From Bretschneidera sinensis (taxonomy: Eukaryota; Streptophyta; Magnoliopsida; Brassicales; Akaniaceae): a DNA stretch of 64,000 bases. The notes under the pieces were generated by a model. The model had not been told where the DNA came from. It worked only from the letters and a program-made list of their open reading frames with translations, and did not search any database. Below, piece after piece: positions 22,889-32,179 of the stretch (positions are counted from its first letter, which is position 1; every line of letters starts with the position of its first letter). Position numbers and translations under genes: made by a program. The stretch is from NCBI GenBank assembly GCA_023935145.1, contig CM043701.1:74584817-74648816 (forward strand). Reading direction: 5' to 3'.

Positions 22889-23749
22889 TTATCTCCACCT
22901 TTCACCTGTAAGCACATTGATTAATAAAGGGACTATTCTCTTAAGTGGTGATAGAGGATTGAGCAAGAGGAAGCGGTCTGCACTTGGCTATGATATGTGT
23001 TACATATTTCCCATCGAGAGAGAAAAGATCGAAGTCAAAAAGGTTTACCATATGAACTATTTGATAAAGTTGTATTCTGCCTATCATAGGCAGCTGGCAA
23101 AGCTGTGTTTGATCGTCATGTACATGCTATGCTATAGTTTCAGTAATGCACACGGAAACAAAAACTAGTGCTACTATAGTACAAGCATACAAAAAAAAAA
23201 AGAAGAAGAAGAAGAAGAAGATGTGACGAGAGCAAAAGTATTTGAAGTATTCCATGATAACTAAGCGAAAGTTTGAAATAAAATATTTATTGGTTGATGT
23301 GCTTAAGGTGATGTGAACCTCAAATCAATCTTTCACAATACCTTAACCTTAGCCAAAGTTATAAGTTGAATAAAGTCCTGGTGATCTCGGGTATTGTCAT
23401 GGCCTACATTAGTGGAGAGTGGTGTGAAAAGTAAGCTTATGGACTTTGAAAGATTGGCATTATCCTACTTGCTTGCATAAACCGATCAGAGTGGCGAGAC
23501 GATTAAGTTTATAAAAGTGTTGCACACACACACGTTTGAAGAATTTGATGTAAGCTAAGGCTAGTAATAAATTTGAAATTCTAGACATTGGCAGTATTTG
23601 GAAAGTTTTTCGTGCGTTATAATTTTTATGCAATCTTTGAGGCATGCTATATCAAATCTAATCAAACCATCTCGCACTTTTAGGATGTGTGTGCATAGAA
23701 TTTTGTTCTAGTTTGCTCAAGGACTAGCAAAAACGTAAGTTTGGGGGTG
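22248..23749 (+). other. Element G 3' non-coding region
   Basis: No coding sequence is supported. There is a TA microsatellite (about 22844-22886) and an AAG-rich tract (23195-23221). The segment 22900-23170 is conserved with E (49440-49740, minus) but in different open lengths. The PPT GTAAGTTTGGGGGTG ends at 23749. The hairpin plus internal PPT seen in E appears to be deleted here. Confidence 0.65.
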
Positions 23750-25723
23750 TGATAACTCTGTGATAAGAGCCATAAAATGCATTATAATCGTACCTATTTG
23801 TTAGCACTTTAGGGTTGATTTAGGTCTTAATTGCATTTTTATTCATTAACAACTCTAAAGTGGTATTTTTGGAGTATTAACTTATTTCGGTGCATTTTTC
23901 AGGTATCTTGATTTAAAAGAGATGGAAGAGCTATCATCATTTTAAACATGAAGCTCTATTGAACACTCAAGCAAAAGAATGGTCGTGGAAGAGCCAAGAT
24001 GAAGAGAAACTAAGAAAGGAGTTTTCAGTCAGTCACGGGCAGCTAGAGAGAGAAGCTCTCAACTGTGAACAGTGTTGCCCATGGTCACCAACACTTCTCT
24101 CCTCCTTCTTCTGATCTTTCTGTGCCATTCCTTCAGTTTAGTTCAGCATGGGGAAGAAGAAACCTCCTCTCACAATCCAGGATCAAAATGATCTGGAATA
24201 TGTCCAGAATCATTTCAAGAACAAAGCTGCTACAGTAGCTTTGTCGCGAGAAGAAGTTTAAGGTAATACAAGCAAGGATGGAGCCAAGGGACCATCCAAA
24301 GGATCAGCATCTTCTTCCTGCTCCTTGGGAGAGGAAGATTCCCAAGCCTTAGGGTCTCAAATGGAGGCTTCCAGCTTGGGGAGGAATGGAAGCTCTATTG
24401 GAGTTTCGAAGGTGAACAGTACCAAGGATCAATTTCAAAGCAATGCTGCCTGCTAGACATTGCAAGAAGAGCCCCTAGACATTGAAGATGAGAACCAAAG
24501 CTCCTCTGGGGAGAGTATAGATAGCTCAGGTCAAATGGAGTCCAGTTCTTCCAGTGAGGAAGATGATTCAAGCTGTGAAGCTACTGTTCATGGAACTGTT
24601 CATGGCAGGAAGCCTGTGGCAAGGCAAGGAAGAGAAGAGGAAAGCAGTGAGTCTAGGTCTCATCCTCTAATGAAGAATGGAGGCCTCCAAGCTGACTCAA
24701 AGGACAATGCAGCCCCCTGCTCCAGGTCCTATGAGAGCCCAGCATCCCTCCATAGAAGAAGAAAACAGAATTTGGAGAAGAGGAGAAGCCCAAGGAGAGT
24801 TGGAGACGCTTCGGGAGGCTACACATCAAGCTTTTAAATCATTCTTCTCTGGTTTTGTATTATTCTTATCTATCTATGTTGACATTTTATAATATCAACA
24901 TGGGTTGTTTGAACATGATTATGGAGTAGATATTTTTGTGTTAAGGATAAATGGATCCTAAACCTTTATCTTGAGTTGTTGTTTGGACAAGTGGAATTTA
25001 ATGTGTTTTTCAAAGAGTGTGTTTTATTGTTCTTAATGCTTTTTATTATTTTGATTCCTTCTTTGGGCATGGTGATGTGTCGAATAGAGAAGCCATGCTC
25101 TTATGAATGGTTGAACTAATAAATATGATATTGGATTTTTATGTATGCAAAGGCCAGGGTAAAACATGCCATGAATGGAATAGGAGTAGTCGAATAGGGA
25201 TTCTAGGAAGTTCATGTGGTCCGTTTAAATCGTAACCGAATAGGGAGATTTAACTGAAAGGAATCCAAAAACACTTAATGCTTCTCAATTTGAGTTAATC
25301 TAGAATAGACCTGGAATACGGATATTCGAAGTTAATGATTCTTGAGATTGTGGTTAGACCCGGAATATGGATAACCAATTTATTGGGGATTCTACCATCT
25401 TGGAAAACATATTAAACGAAATTTGTCCATTCGAAACTCTTGTCAATTATGGTTTAGGTGAAGTCGAGTCCTTAGCACGTTAGTTCATAAGAGTTTTCAT
25501 TCCAAAATTTGCTAATCTTCCAATATTTACTATTGCGTTCTGTTTTTCCTTAGTTAATTGTTAGTAAATCTTTCCCCTATAATTATTCGTTTGCTCAAAT
25601 AACAGTAAAAGTTAAGTCATAATTTTTGTAGTATTTGATCAGTCCTCGTTGGGAACAATATTCACTCATCATTTTATTACTTGAACGATTAGTGCACTTG
25701 CTAGTGTCAATTTCATCGCATCA
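23750..25723 (+). repeat. Element G 3' LTR (1974 bp) carrying a foreign block
   Basis: It starts TGATAACTCTGTGATAAG and ends ...CATCGCATCA. It matches the 5' LTR up to 24027 and again from 24750. Between them lies a 722-bp block unrelated to the 488-bp block in the 5' LTR, so the palindrome array and TATA region are missing from this LTR. Confidence 0.9.
24028..24749 (+). pseudogene. Captured coding-like block in G 3' LTR, origin unknown
   Basis: The block is GC-richer than its surroundings and carries one long frame from ATG 24148 to its end, interrupted only by TAA at 24259 and TAG at 24454. The frame runs on through the LTR boundary to 24837. The predicted product starts MGKKKPPLTIQDQNDL and later has an acidic Ser-rich stretch (SSSSSEEDDSS). 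I do not recognise the protein. A transduced cellular transcript or the start of a LINE ORF1 are both possible. The missing 5' LTR equivalent and the abrupt edges show that it was gained as a replacement, not as a simple insertion. Confidence 0.6.
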
Positions 25724-25728
25724 ACTCC

Positions 25729-26338
25729 CATGCCTTTGGGAACCAAGTTATCTATGGAACATTGTCCGAAGACGGAGGAAGAAGCTAAAGATATGGCACA
25801 AATACCTTATGCTAGTGCGGTTGGAAGCTTGATGTACGCCATGGTGTGTACGAGACCAGATATTGCCCAAGCAGTAGGAATATTGCAGTTAAGAGAGTTC
25901 TTAGATATCTTCATGGCACGTTAGAGTTTGTATTATGTTATGGAGGTATGGGAAGTAAGAAGAATCTTGATATTGTAGGATCAGCGAATATGGCAATAAC
26001 TCATGCTGGAAAGGAAGCGGTTTGGCTTCAAAGGTTGTGTGCTGAGCTTGGGTTTAAACAAAAAATAGTGAAGGTGAAATGTGACAATCAAGGTGTTATC
26101 TTCTTAGCAAAGAATCCTACATTTCATTCACAGACGAAGCACATTGATACCCAATTTCACGTCATCTAGGAAAAGATTGAAGAAAATGTGATAATCTTAG
26201 AGAAAGTCAATACAGCAGTGAACAACGCAGATTTCTTGACTAAAGCAATTAGTTTAGCAAAGTTTGAGTGGTGTGCTACTGAGATGGGCTTGAAGAAATA
26301 GAGTCCTGAGAAGTTTTCCATGTGTGTGAAGTATTTAC
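25729..26338 (+). pseudogene. COP1 reverse transcriptase end and RNase H, with deletion
   Basis: The RT frame resumes after G with YASAVGSLMYAMVCTRPDIA and then RVLRYLHGT after a frame change near 25890. In RNase H the text jumps from SKKNLDIVGSANMA to HAGKEAVWLQRL, so the block holding the middle catalytic residues is missing. Then follow KVKCDNQGVIFLAKNP, HIDTQFHVI and NNADFLTKAIS. A stop at 26167 and one at 26299 break the remainder. Confidence 0.85.
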
Positions 26339-26419
26339 CAAGTGGGAGATTGTTAGAGTTAGTGCATACTTCACGAGACCAGATCTGTAGAACCCCAGAC
26401 GAACATGGGGGTCCCACTC
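26339..26419 (+). repeat. COP1 PPT and start of its 3' LTR
   Basis: The purine tract AAGTGGGAGA precedes TGTTAGAGTTAGTGCATAC at 26351, which matches the start of the COP1 5' LTR. Only 69 bp of the LTR remain before element B. Its continuation is not in the window. Confidence 0.85.
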
Positions 26420-27655
26420 TGATAAGTGCTTAAATATTCATATTTAAGCCCCTTAATTTACATTTGTTAAGCTCTTTGTTTACGTATTTTATTCTATTTT
26501 ACTTCATTTTTGAGTTTTCTATGTTTTTATAGGTTCTTGGAGAAAAAATTGCATTTTGGAACTCAAAGGAAGAAATCTGGAAGACCCGGAAGCAACTAAG
26601 TACGATCGATCACAGAAGAGTGTGATCGAGCGAACAAGCACTCGTGCGCACACATAGAAGCCTCGAGCGCAAAAACATGAGATCAAGCGCACATGTGCAG
26701 TAAAATGGTAGAACCAGTTTTGGAAAGAATAGTTTGGGTCTTGTTTTGGAAATTAGGGTTTCTAGGTGCGCTTAGAACCTTATAAATAGGCATGTAAAAC
26801 ATAGAAACAAGGTTTTTAATCTTCTTTTCAGTTTGAAGCTTTGGGAGACAAATTGACGACTCTTCTCTCGGGTTTCTTCTTTCCTTTATTTTATTTATGA
26901 AGATGTTTAGCATCATAACTATGTGTAACTAACTTCTTAGTAAGGGCAATATTGAAGCCCTAATCATGTTTATTCAATAATTCAGTATTGGCACCTTTGC
27001 GATATTTATGTTGTGATGCTTAACTTGATTAATGCCTGTTTTTATTTAAAATTTTCATATATGTTTGTCTGATCAACGTATGCATGTGGTATGGATTAGT
27101 TAGTTGAATCAATTTGGATGACCGAGTCCTGGGTTTAACAATAGTAACAAAAGAAATCCACGCCAGGTTCTTGGGTTAATCAACATAGGAAATTGGGAGT
27201 ATACACCATGCCTTAGGTCTCGTGTAGTTGTCGATTTCCACAGATCTTATGCTCTCTTAAGAAACAACTCAGTATACACTATATTGAATCCCTTAAGAAT
27301 TAAAAGAGTTAGAGTATACACCATGCCTAACACGTCGCTTAGGGAAATCAATAGCTTAAGGATAGGTTGACAAACATTAGGTATTCATGACATGAGTAAA
27401 GCATTGGCATATTGTTTTATTATGGTAGCATGATTAGTGGTGGATATCAAGTCCCTATACCTTTATCATTATTAGTTCAAACTCAATATTTATTTCTCTC
27501 GTTTTATTATTGCGAAACTAATTCTAAAGCGAAATTTACCAATCCCTGTGGAGATGATCTTGCATTTGCATACTATGCTACTGTTGACCTTGTGCACTTG
27601 CAAGTAAAACTATTACAATATTTGCTTATTAATTTAGGTATATATCTGCACAACA
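26420..27655 (+). repeat. Element B 5' LTR (1236 bp)
   Basis: It runs from TGATAAGTGC to ...TGCACAACA. Degenerate palindrome motifs (gatcgatcac, gatcgagcga, ctcgagcgc) lie at about 26602-26695, and a TATA box (CTTATAAATAGG) at about 26788. Confidence 0.9.
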
Positions 27656-27661
27656 AGTTTT

Positions 27662-27679
27662 TGGAGTCGTTACTAGGGA
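27662..27679 (+). other. Element B primer-binding site, decayed
   Basis: TGGAGTCGTTACTAGGGA has four mismatches to the tRNA-Asp complement, at the position where element A has an exact match. Confidence 0.75.
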
Positions 27680-27899
27680 TTGCGCTAAATTTCTGTTTAG
27701 AATTATTTTCATTCATTTTTATTTTTTCTATTCTGTTTTATTCAGTTTCATCATAAACCTAATTTATTTTTGTTTTTTGTTTTGTTTCAAGTACTACAGC
27801 TGTTTCATATGTGGCACTACGATCGAGCGCATTTGAGGCATAAACTGCCAGAGCAGCAGTACTGAAACTGCTGCACTAAGGCATTTCAGTTGATTTATG

Positions 27900-29129
27900 T
27901 AAGGACTTCGATCCAGGAATCCAACTTTCTTTCCCCTCGATACAGAACTTGAGCGGACCATTCGACAAAGGCTTAGAGACAACCCTGAAGAGGTAGAAGA
28001 AGAATTCGAGGAAGAAGCATCAATGGTGGATCAGCTTGACAACCAATCGCCACCTGAGCGATGATCTATGAAGCAATCCTTCATCCCACGGAACCTCGAC
28101 CAGCCATCATGCATTGCTTATCAACCAGAGGCGGAAGGCAATTATTACATATCTCCGTAGATACTAAGTGCACTGACTCACTTTAGGGGTACATCTGCTG
28201 AGGATCCACACCTGCACCTTCGGGAATTCTTTGATCTCTGCAAGTTCCAGCATATCCGGGGCTTATACCAGGTGGGAATCAAGTTAATTCTTTTCCCTTT
28301 TTCATTAAAAGATAATGCTAAACTGTGGTACAATTCATTGCCTGCAGTTTCTATCCACACTTGGGAAGAGTTGGCCAGTAAGTTCCTAAGGAAGTTTTTC
28401 CCAACTCAAAAGACAAGACAAATGAGGAAGGAGATTCAATCTTTCCAACAGAATGATGGAGACCTATTCTTTGAAGCATGGGGACACTTTAATGATCTCC
28501 TACTGAAATGCCCACATCACAATCTACCTTAAGATGAGCTGGTACATGCCTTTTATGAAGGTCTGAGTGATATGAATAAAGGTATTGTAAATTCCTGTTG
28601 TGAAGGTGTGCTAATGGAAAGAGCAATTAAGAAGCCATGGAGCTTTTTGAGACCTTAAGTGAGCACACCCTTCAATTCTCATCCAGAGGAAGACAAGGAG
28701 TTAAACGCAAGGGTATGTATAAGGTGACCTTAAATGGTGGATCTTCAAATCAGATGGCTACCGTGGAAAGAAAGCTAGATATGCTTGTAAAAGCCATGAC
28801 TGCTCAGAACATCTCACCTAGTCCACGAGCCAAACAACTCCAGGTATGTGCTATATACTATCGTTTTGATCACACTACTGACACTTTCCCTTTGTATTCA
28901 TCTACAGATCAAGAGCAAGCGAACTATGTGGGACCAAATAACTATCCTCCCAAGAACGATCCATATACAAATACCTACAATCTTGGATGGCGGAACCACC
29001 CTAACTTCGCATGGAACAATGATCAGAATGCCCTGAATCTTCAAGGGCATCAAAGGAACTCCCAACCAGCAGCTCAAACAGTTCCAGAATCAAAGAAGAG
29101 TGACCTAGAGAGTCTTGTAATGCAATTGG
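27900..29129 (+). pseudogene. Element B gag, 5' part, broken
   Basis: The N-terminal region near 27930-28080 contains a Glu-rich run, then KQSFIPRNLDQP after a TGA stop. The Gag core reads LFPFSLKDNAKLWYNSL and LASKFLRKFFPTQKTRQM (28280-28450). Stops at 28158 and 28530 and a frame change near 28630 follow. The zinc-knuckle position reads CAIYYRFDHTTDTF, so two of the four ligands are lost compared with element A. The frame is cut at 29135 by element D and continues at 36006. Confidence 0.85.
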
Positions 29130-29134
29130 AAACT

Positions 29135-30477
29135 TGATGAGTGCTAAATATTACATGTTTTAGCCCCTTAGTTTACATTTGTTAAGTTCTTAATTATGTT
29201 ATTCCGTGTTATTTTATCTATTTTCTGTGTTTTTATAGGTTTTGGAATAAAATGAAGCAATGTGGAAACTACAGGGCTTAAAGAGCAAAAGCTGAGGATG
29301 CCTAGTGCCATCGAGTGCACCAGACGCACGATCGATCACACCTGCGATCGTGCGCACACGGCATGAGGTCAATCGCACCTGCGCTCGAGCACACAAAACC
29401 TGCGATCGATCGCAAGTGACTTGCACATCCCACATTGGAAAGGAAACTTTTGATACTGCATATATATTGCAGCGCACTGTGATGCGCTCGAGCGCAACAA
29501 GGCTGCGATCGATCGCAGTTGACTCGCACATCCCACATCGGATAGGAAACACTTACAGCGTGCCAGACGCATTGCATCGCACCAGACTTGCGATCGATCG
29601 CAAAGAGGCAGTATCCTACATCAAATTTGCAGCTCATTGTACTCCGAGAAATCCCTTATATAAACACTATCCCACCTCATTATTCAGTGTGCTGTCTGGT
29701 GGATTTCTACTAGCATTCTAGTAGATCTCCTAAAGGCTTTTGCCACCACCGGGGGAAGTGCTGCCCAACAGTGTGTGGAATTTCTCCCAATGTACAGTTA
29801 GTTTTAATTCTTTTCCAGTTTTTAATGCTTAGCACTTTTTATTGTGAAATTTAGTTTCATGATAATGGGTGGCTAAAATCTTCAGCTAAGGTTGAAGATG
29901 AAGTCTCACCATTGTTTAGTATTGTATTTTCAGATATGTTTATACAATTTTGATATGTTTAGTTTAAATGTTCTATTTCAATTGTTTGAGTAAAATCTTA
30001 CGATTGATAGTTTTAATTGTTCTGTTGGATATTCTGCGTGTTTCATTCGATGGATACATCGAATCCTTTTCGATTAAATTGGATTTCCTTTGTGATTTGT
30101 TAAAAGCGGATACATTGGATGCTTTTGGTTTAATAGGGATATTCGTTGTTTTTTGTTGGATTCATGGAATGTTAGATAGATTATTTTTATATAGAACATG
30201 AAGATATATGCTTTACTTTGGTTGGGTGGATTCTGAAACCTTAGTGTTTTCATCATTAGTTATTAAATCAGTTTAGTTTAGTTTAGTTTATATTTGTTTT
30301 GCAAAAAAAAAAATATATATATATATATAATTCACAATTCGGAACTAGGTTAAAATAAGGTTAGTTTAGATAAAAAGCTATTTTCACAATGCATTCCCTG
30401 TGGATTCGACCTCGCACTTGCACAACACTATATTGCAAACGATTCGTGCGCTTGCGAGTAATTTAAAACTCACAACA
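29135..30477 (+). repeat. Element D 5' LTR (1343 bp)
   Basis: It runs from TGATGAGTGCTAAATATTAC to ...CTCACAACA. It carries about seven TGCGMTCGAKCGCA-type motifs at about 29325-29605, including perfect palindromes of the TGCGATCGATCGCA and TGCGCTCGAGCGCA forms. Three CCCACAT-type elements and a TATA box at 29657 follow. Confidence 0.92.
29613..29663 (+). promoter_or_regulatory. D 5' LTR promoter: USE-like element, 33-nt spacer, TATA
   Basis: ATCCTACATCA (29613-29623; two changes from the plant snRNA USE RTCCCACATCG) is followed by 33 nt and TATATAA at 29657. A closer USE match, ATCCCACATCG, lies further upstream near 29530. Confidence 0.6.
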
Positions 30478-30483
30478 AGTTTT

Positions 30484-30501
30484 TGGCGCCGTTGCCGGGG
30501 A
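30484..30501 (+). other. Element D primer-binding site, tRNA-Asp
   Basis: TGGCGCCGTTGCCGGGGA is an exact 18-nt match to the complement of the tRNA-Asp 3' end. Confidence 0.92.
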
Positions 30502-30670
30502 ATATTTTTGTTTGTGAAATTTTTGTCTAAATTGATTTTATTTTTCTACTAGTTAGTTAGCATTGTTTGTTTGATTTTTTTTTTTGGCAATTTTATTTCA
30601 TTTTATTTGTTTCTCTTTGCATTGATAAATAAAAAATAATAAAAAAATAGAAAAGAAAAAAGAGAACAAA

Positions 30671-30932
30671 AATGTGGATGAATCCAGCACCGGTTTCACA
30701 ATCTTTAGATGACGCCCTCAAGGATTTCATGAGGATGACCGACCAGTCCATCAGTGCAGCCAATTCCTTTGATGTTGATAGCTGTTCCATCTGTGCTAGT
30801 CCTATGCATTTAACACAGAATTGCTCATCAATGCCGGCTTTTGCCGAGTATCCCATGGAACAAACGAATGCTTTCAATGACTGTTGTTGGCAATCAAATG
30901 GATCTTACTCCGAAACAGACAATCCAGGGTGG
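30671..30932 (+). pseudogene. Element D gag, 5' piece with shuffled order
   Basis: The frame opens with MWMNPAPVSQSLDDALKDF, a segment homologous to SVSQSLEDALNDFIKMT found downstream at about 32356. A CCHC knuckle (CSICASPMHLTQNC) and PAFAEYPMEQTNAF then follow. The N-terminal Gag core is absent, so gag is rearranged: a C-terminal segment now lies before the knuckle. The frame stops where the D2 solo LTR begins. Confidence 0.7.
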
Positions 30933-32179
30933 CGTGATGAGTCTTAAATATTGCGTATTTTAGACCCTTAACTTACATTTGTTATGCTCTTAGTTAGTAG
31001 TATTTTACTTCATTTTACGTTTTTCTTGTGTTTTGTGTGTTTTTACAGCTTTGTGGAGAAAGTGCAGCATTTCAGGATATTTGAAGCTTCTGGAGACATT
31101 GCGCTCGATCGCACAGATATGCGATCGAGCGCACCTGCCTATGATCGAGCGCAAGGTCATCAATCCCACATCGAAATGTTTGCAGTTCATCCCACCAGCG
31201 CGATCGAGCGCACCAGACACGCGATCGAGCGCACACGCGATCGAGCGCACCAGACACACGATCGAGCGCACATGCGATCGATCGCACCACACTGCGATCG
31301 AGCACACTCGGGCCAGTATCCCACATCGTTTCTGCAAGCCACATTACTCCGGGTCTTCCCCTATATAAGCACCATCTGGCTTCATCATTCAGCGTACAAT
31401 TCCTAAGCCACTTTGGTGTTTACCGGTGGACGTCCGCTAGCATTCTGGTGGATCCCGAAGGCATTGCTACCACGAGGGGAAGCGCCGCCCGGCAGCGAGT
31501 GGAATTTCTCTCATGTAAAGTTGTTTATTTATTTCTTTATATTCAGTTGTTTTAGTTTAAATGTTTAGCACTTGTTATTATAGTTTTATAGTTATGAGTG
31601 GCTAGACTCTTCAGCTAAGGTTGAAGATGAAGCCCCGCCGTTGTTTGGCGTAGTAGTTCAGATTTGCTTGTACAAATCTGACAATTTTTAGTATAAATGT
31701 TCTGTCAATTATTTGAGTTAATCTTATAATTGATTGAGTTTAAATTGTCTGTTGGATTTTCTTTGTGTTTCATCTGATGGATACATTGAATGCTTTTCGA
31801 TTAAATTGGATTCCCTTTGTGATTTGTTAAGAGCGGATACATCGGGTGCTTTTGGTTTAGTTGGGATATTCTTTGTTTTTTGTCTTATAGTTGGATTCAT
31901 AGAATGTTTTGATAGGCTATATTTTTAGAACATGTATGCTTAACTTCGGTGGGGTGGATTCGGAAACCTTAGTGCTTTTTTTATTATTAGTTTTAAAATC
32001 AACTTAGTTTAGTTTTAATTTGTTTTCTAAAATATCATTCACAATTCGGAACTATGTTAAGATAGAGTTAATTTAGATTAAAAATTATATTTTCACAACG
32101 CAATTCCCTGTGGATTCGACCTCGCACTTGCACAAAGCTATATTGCAAACGACTCGTGCACTTGCGAGTAATTTAAAAT
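30933..32179 (+). repeat. D2: D-family solo LTR in element D gag
   Basis: It begins TGATGAGTCTTAAATATTGC (30935) and ends in ...GCGAGTAATTTAAAA, about 9 bp short of the normal CTCACAACA end. GGTGG occurs at 30928-30932 and 32180-32184, and the gag frame is consistent across this duplication, so GGTGG is the probable TSD, with 2 extra bases at the left. About nine palindrome motifs lie at 31098-31306. Confidence 0.8.
31318..31368 (+). promoter_or_regulatory. D2 LTR promoter: perfect USE, 33-nt spacer, TATATAA
   Basis: ATCCCACATCG (31318-31328) is an exact match to the plant snRNA upstream sequence element RTCCCACATCG. Thirty-three nt later comes TATATAA (31362-31368). A further ATCCCACATCG lies near 31164. 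Confidence 0.7.

Larger units (their letters stand above)
18019..25723 (+). mobile_element. Element G: Athila-like gag-protease element, TSD ACTCC
   Basis: The order is 5' LTR (18019-19758), PBS, gag-protease frame (19887-22220), 3' non-coding region and 3' LTR (23750-25723). It is flanked by ACTCC at 18014-18018 and 25724-25728, and the COP1 RT frame is continuous across the duplicated site. There is no RT, RNase H or integrase. The two LTRs differ by a large internal block although the TSD shows a single insertion. Element E on the minus strand is the same family. Confidence 0.92.
9778..26419 (+). mobile_element. COP1: Ty1/copia element split by three nested insertions
   Basis: The order is 5' LTR (9778 to about 11358), initiator tRNA-Met PBS, gag, protease, integrase, RT, RNase H, PPT and 3' LTR (from 26351). 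The integrase-before-RT order defines Ty1/copia. It is interrupted by a solo LTR in the 5' LTR (9796-11002), element F2 between integrase and RT (13762-17299) and element G inside RT (18019-25723). The 3' LTR is cut by element B at 26420. It lies inside the chromovirus relic, so it is younger than that relic and older than the four insertions. Confidence 0.9.

Noticed and set aside
22917..23168. Small frame in the G 3' region, partly shared with E (49368-49571)
   Set aside because: Starts and ends differ and the upstream half is not open in E. More likely conserved non-coding sequence.
24460..24837. Intact host gene in the G 3' LTR
   Set aside because: Two stops interrupt the frame, there are no recognisable exons beyond the block, and it ends inside LTR sequence.
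29325..29605. Possible CRISPR-like array
   Set aside because: Units are 14-bp palindromes with irregular short spacing inside an LTR of a plant element. No spacers of constant length and no cas genes.
29968..30201. 77-codon frame identical in both D LTRs (also 35477-35710)
   Set aside because: It lies in the R/U5 part of the LTR. Identity is expected from the LTR pair, and D2 has a different reading.
31318..31368. Pol III (U6-type) promoter or a true snRNA gene
   Set aside because: The 33-nt USE-TATA spacing fits the Pol II class, no snRNA sequence follows, and I found no clear snRNA 3' box downstream in the D LTR.
31005..31406. Overlapping open frames on both strands in D-family LTRs, also at 29302-29721 and 34816-35223
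   Set aside because: The palindromic GATCGAGCGC repeats lack stops in several frames on both strands, giving Asp-Arg-Ala/Arg-Ser-Ile repeats. They lie in U3 and are not genes.
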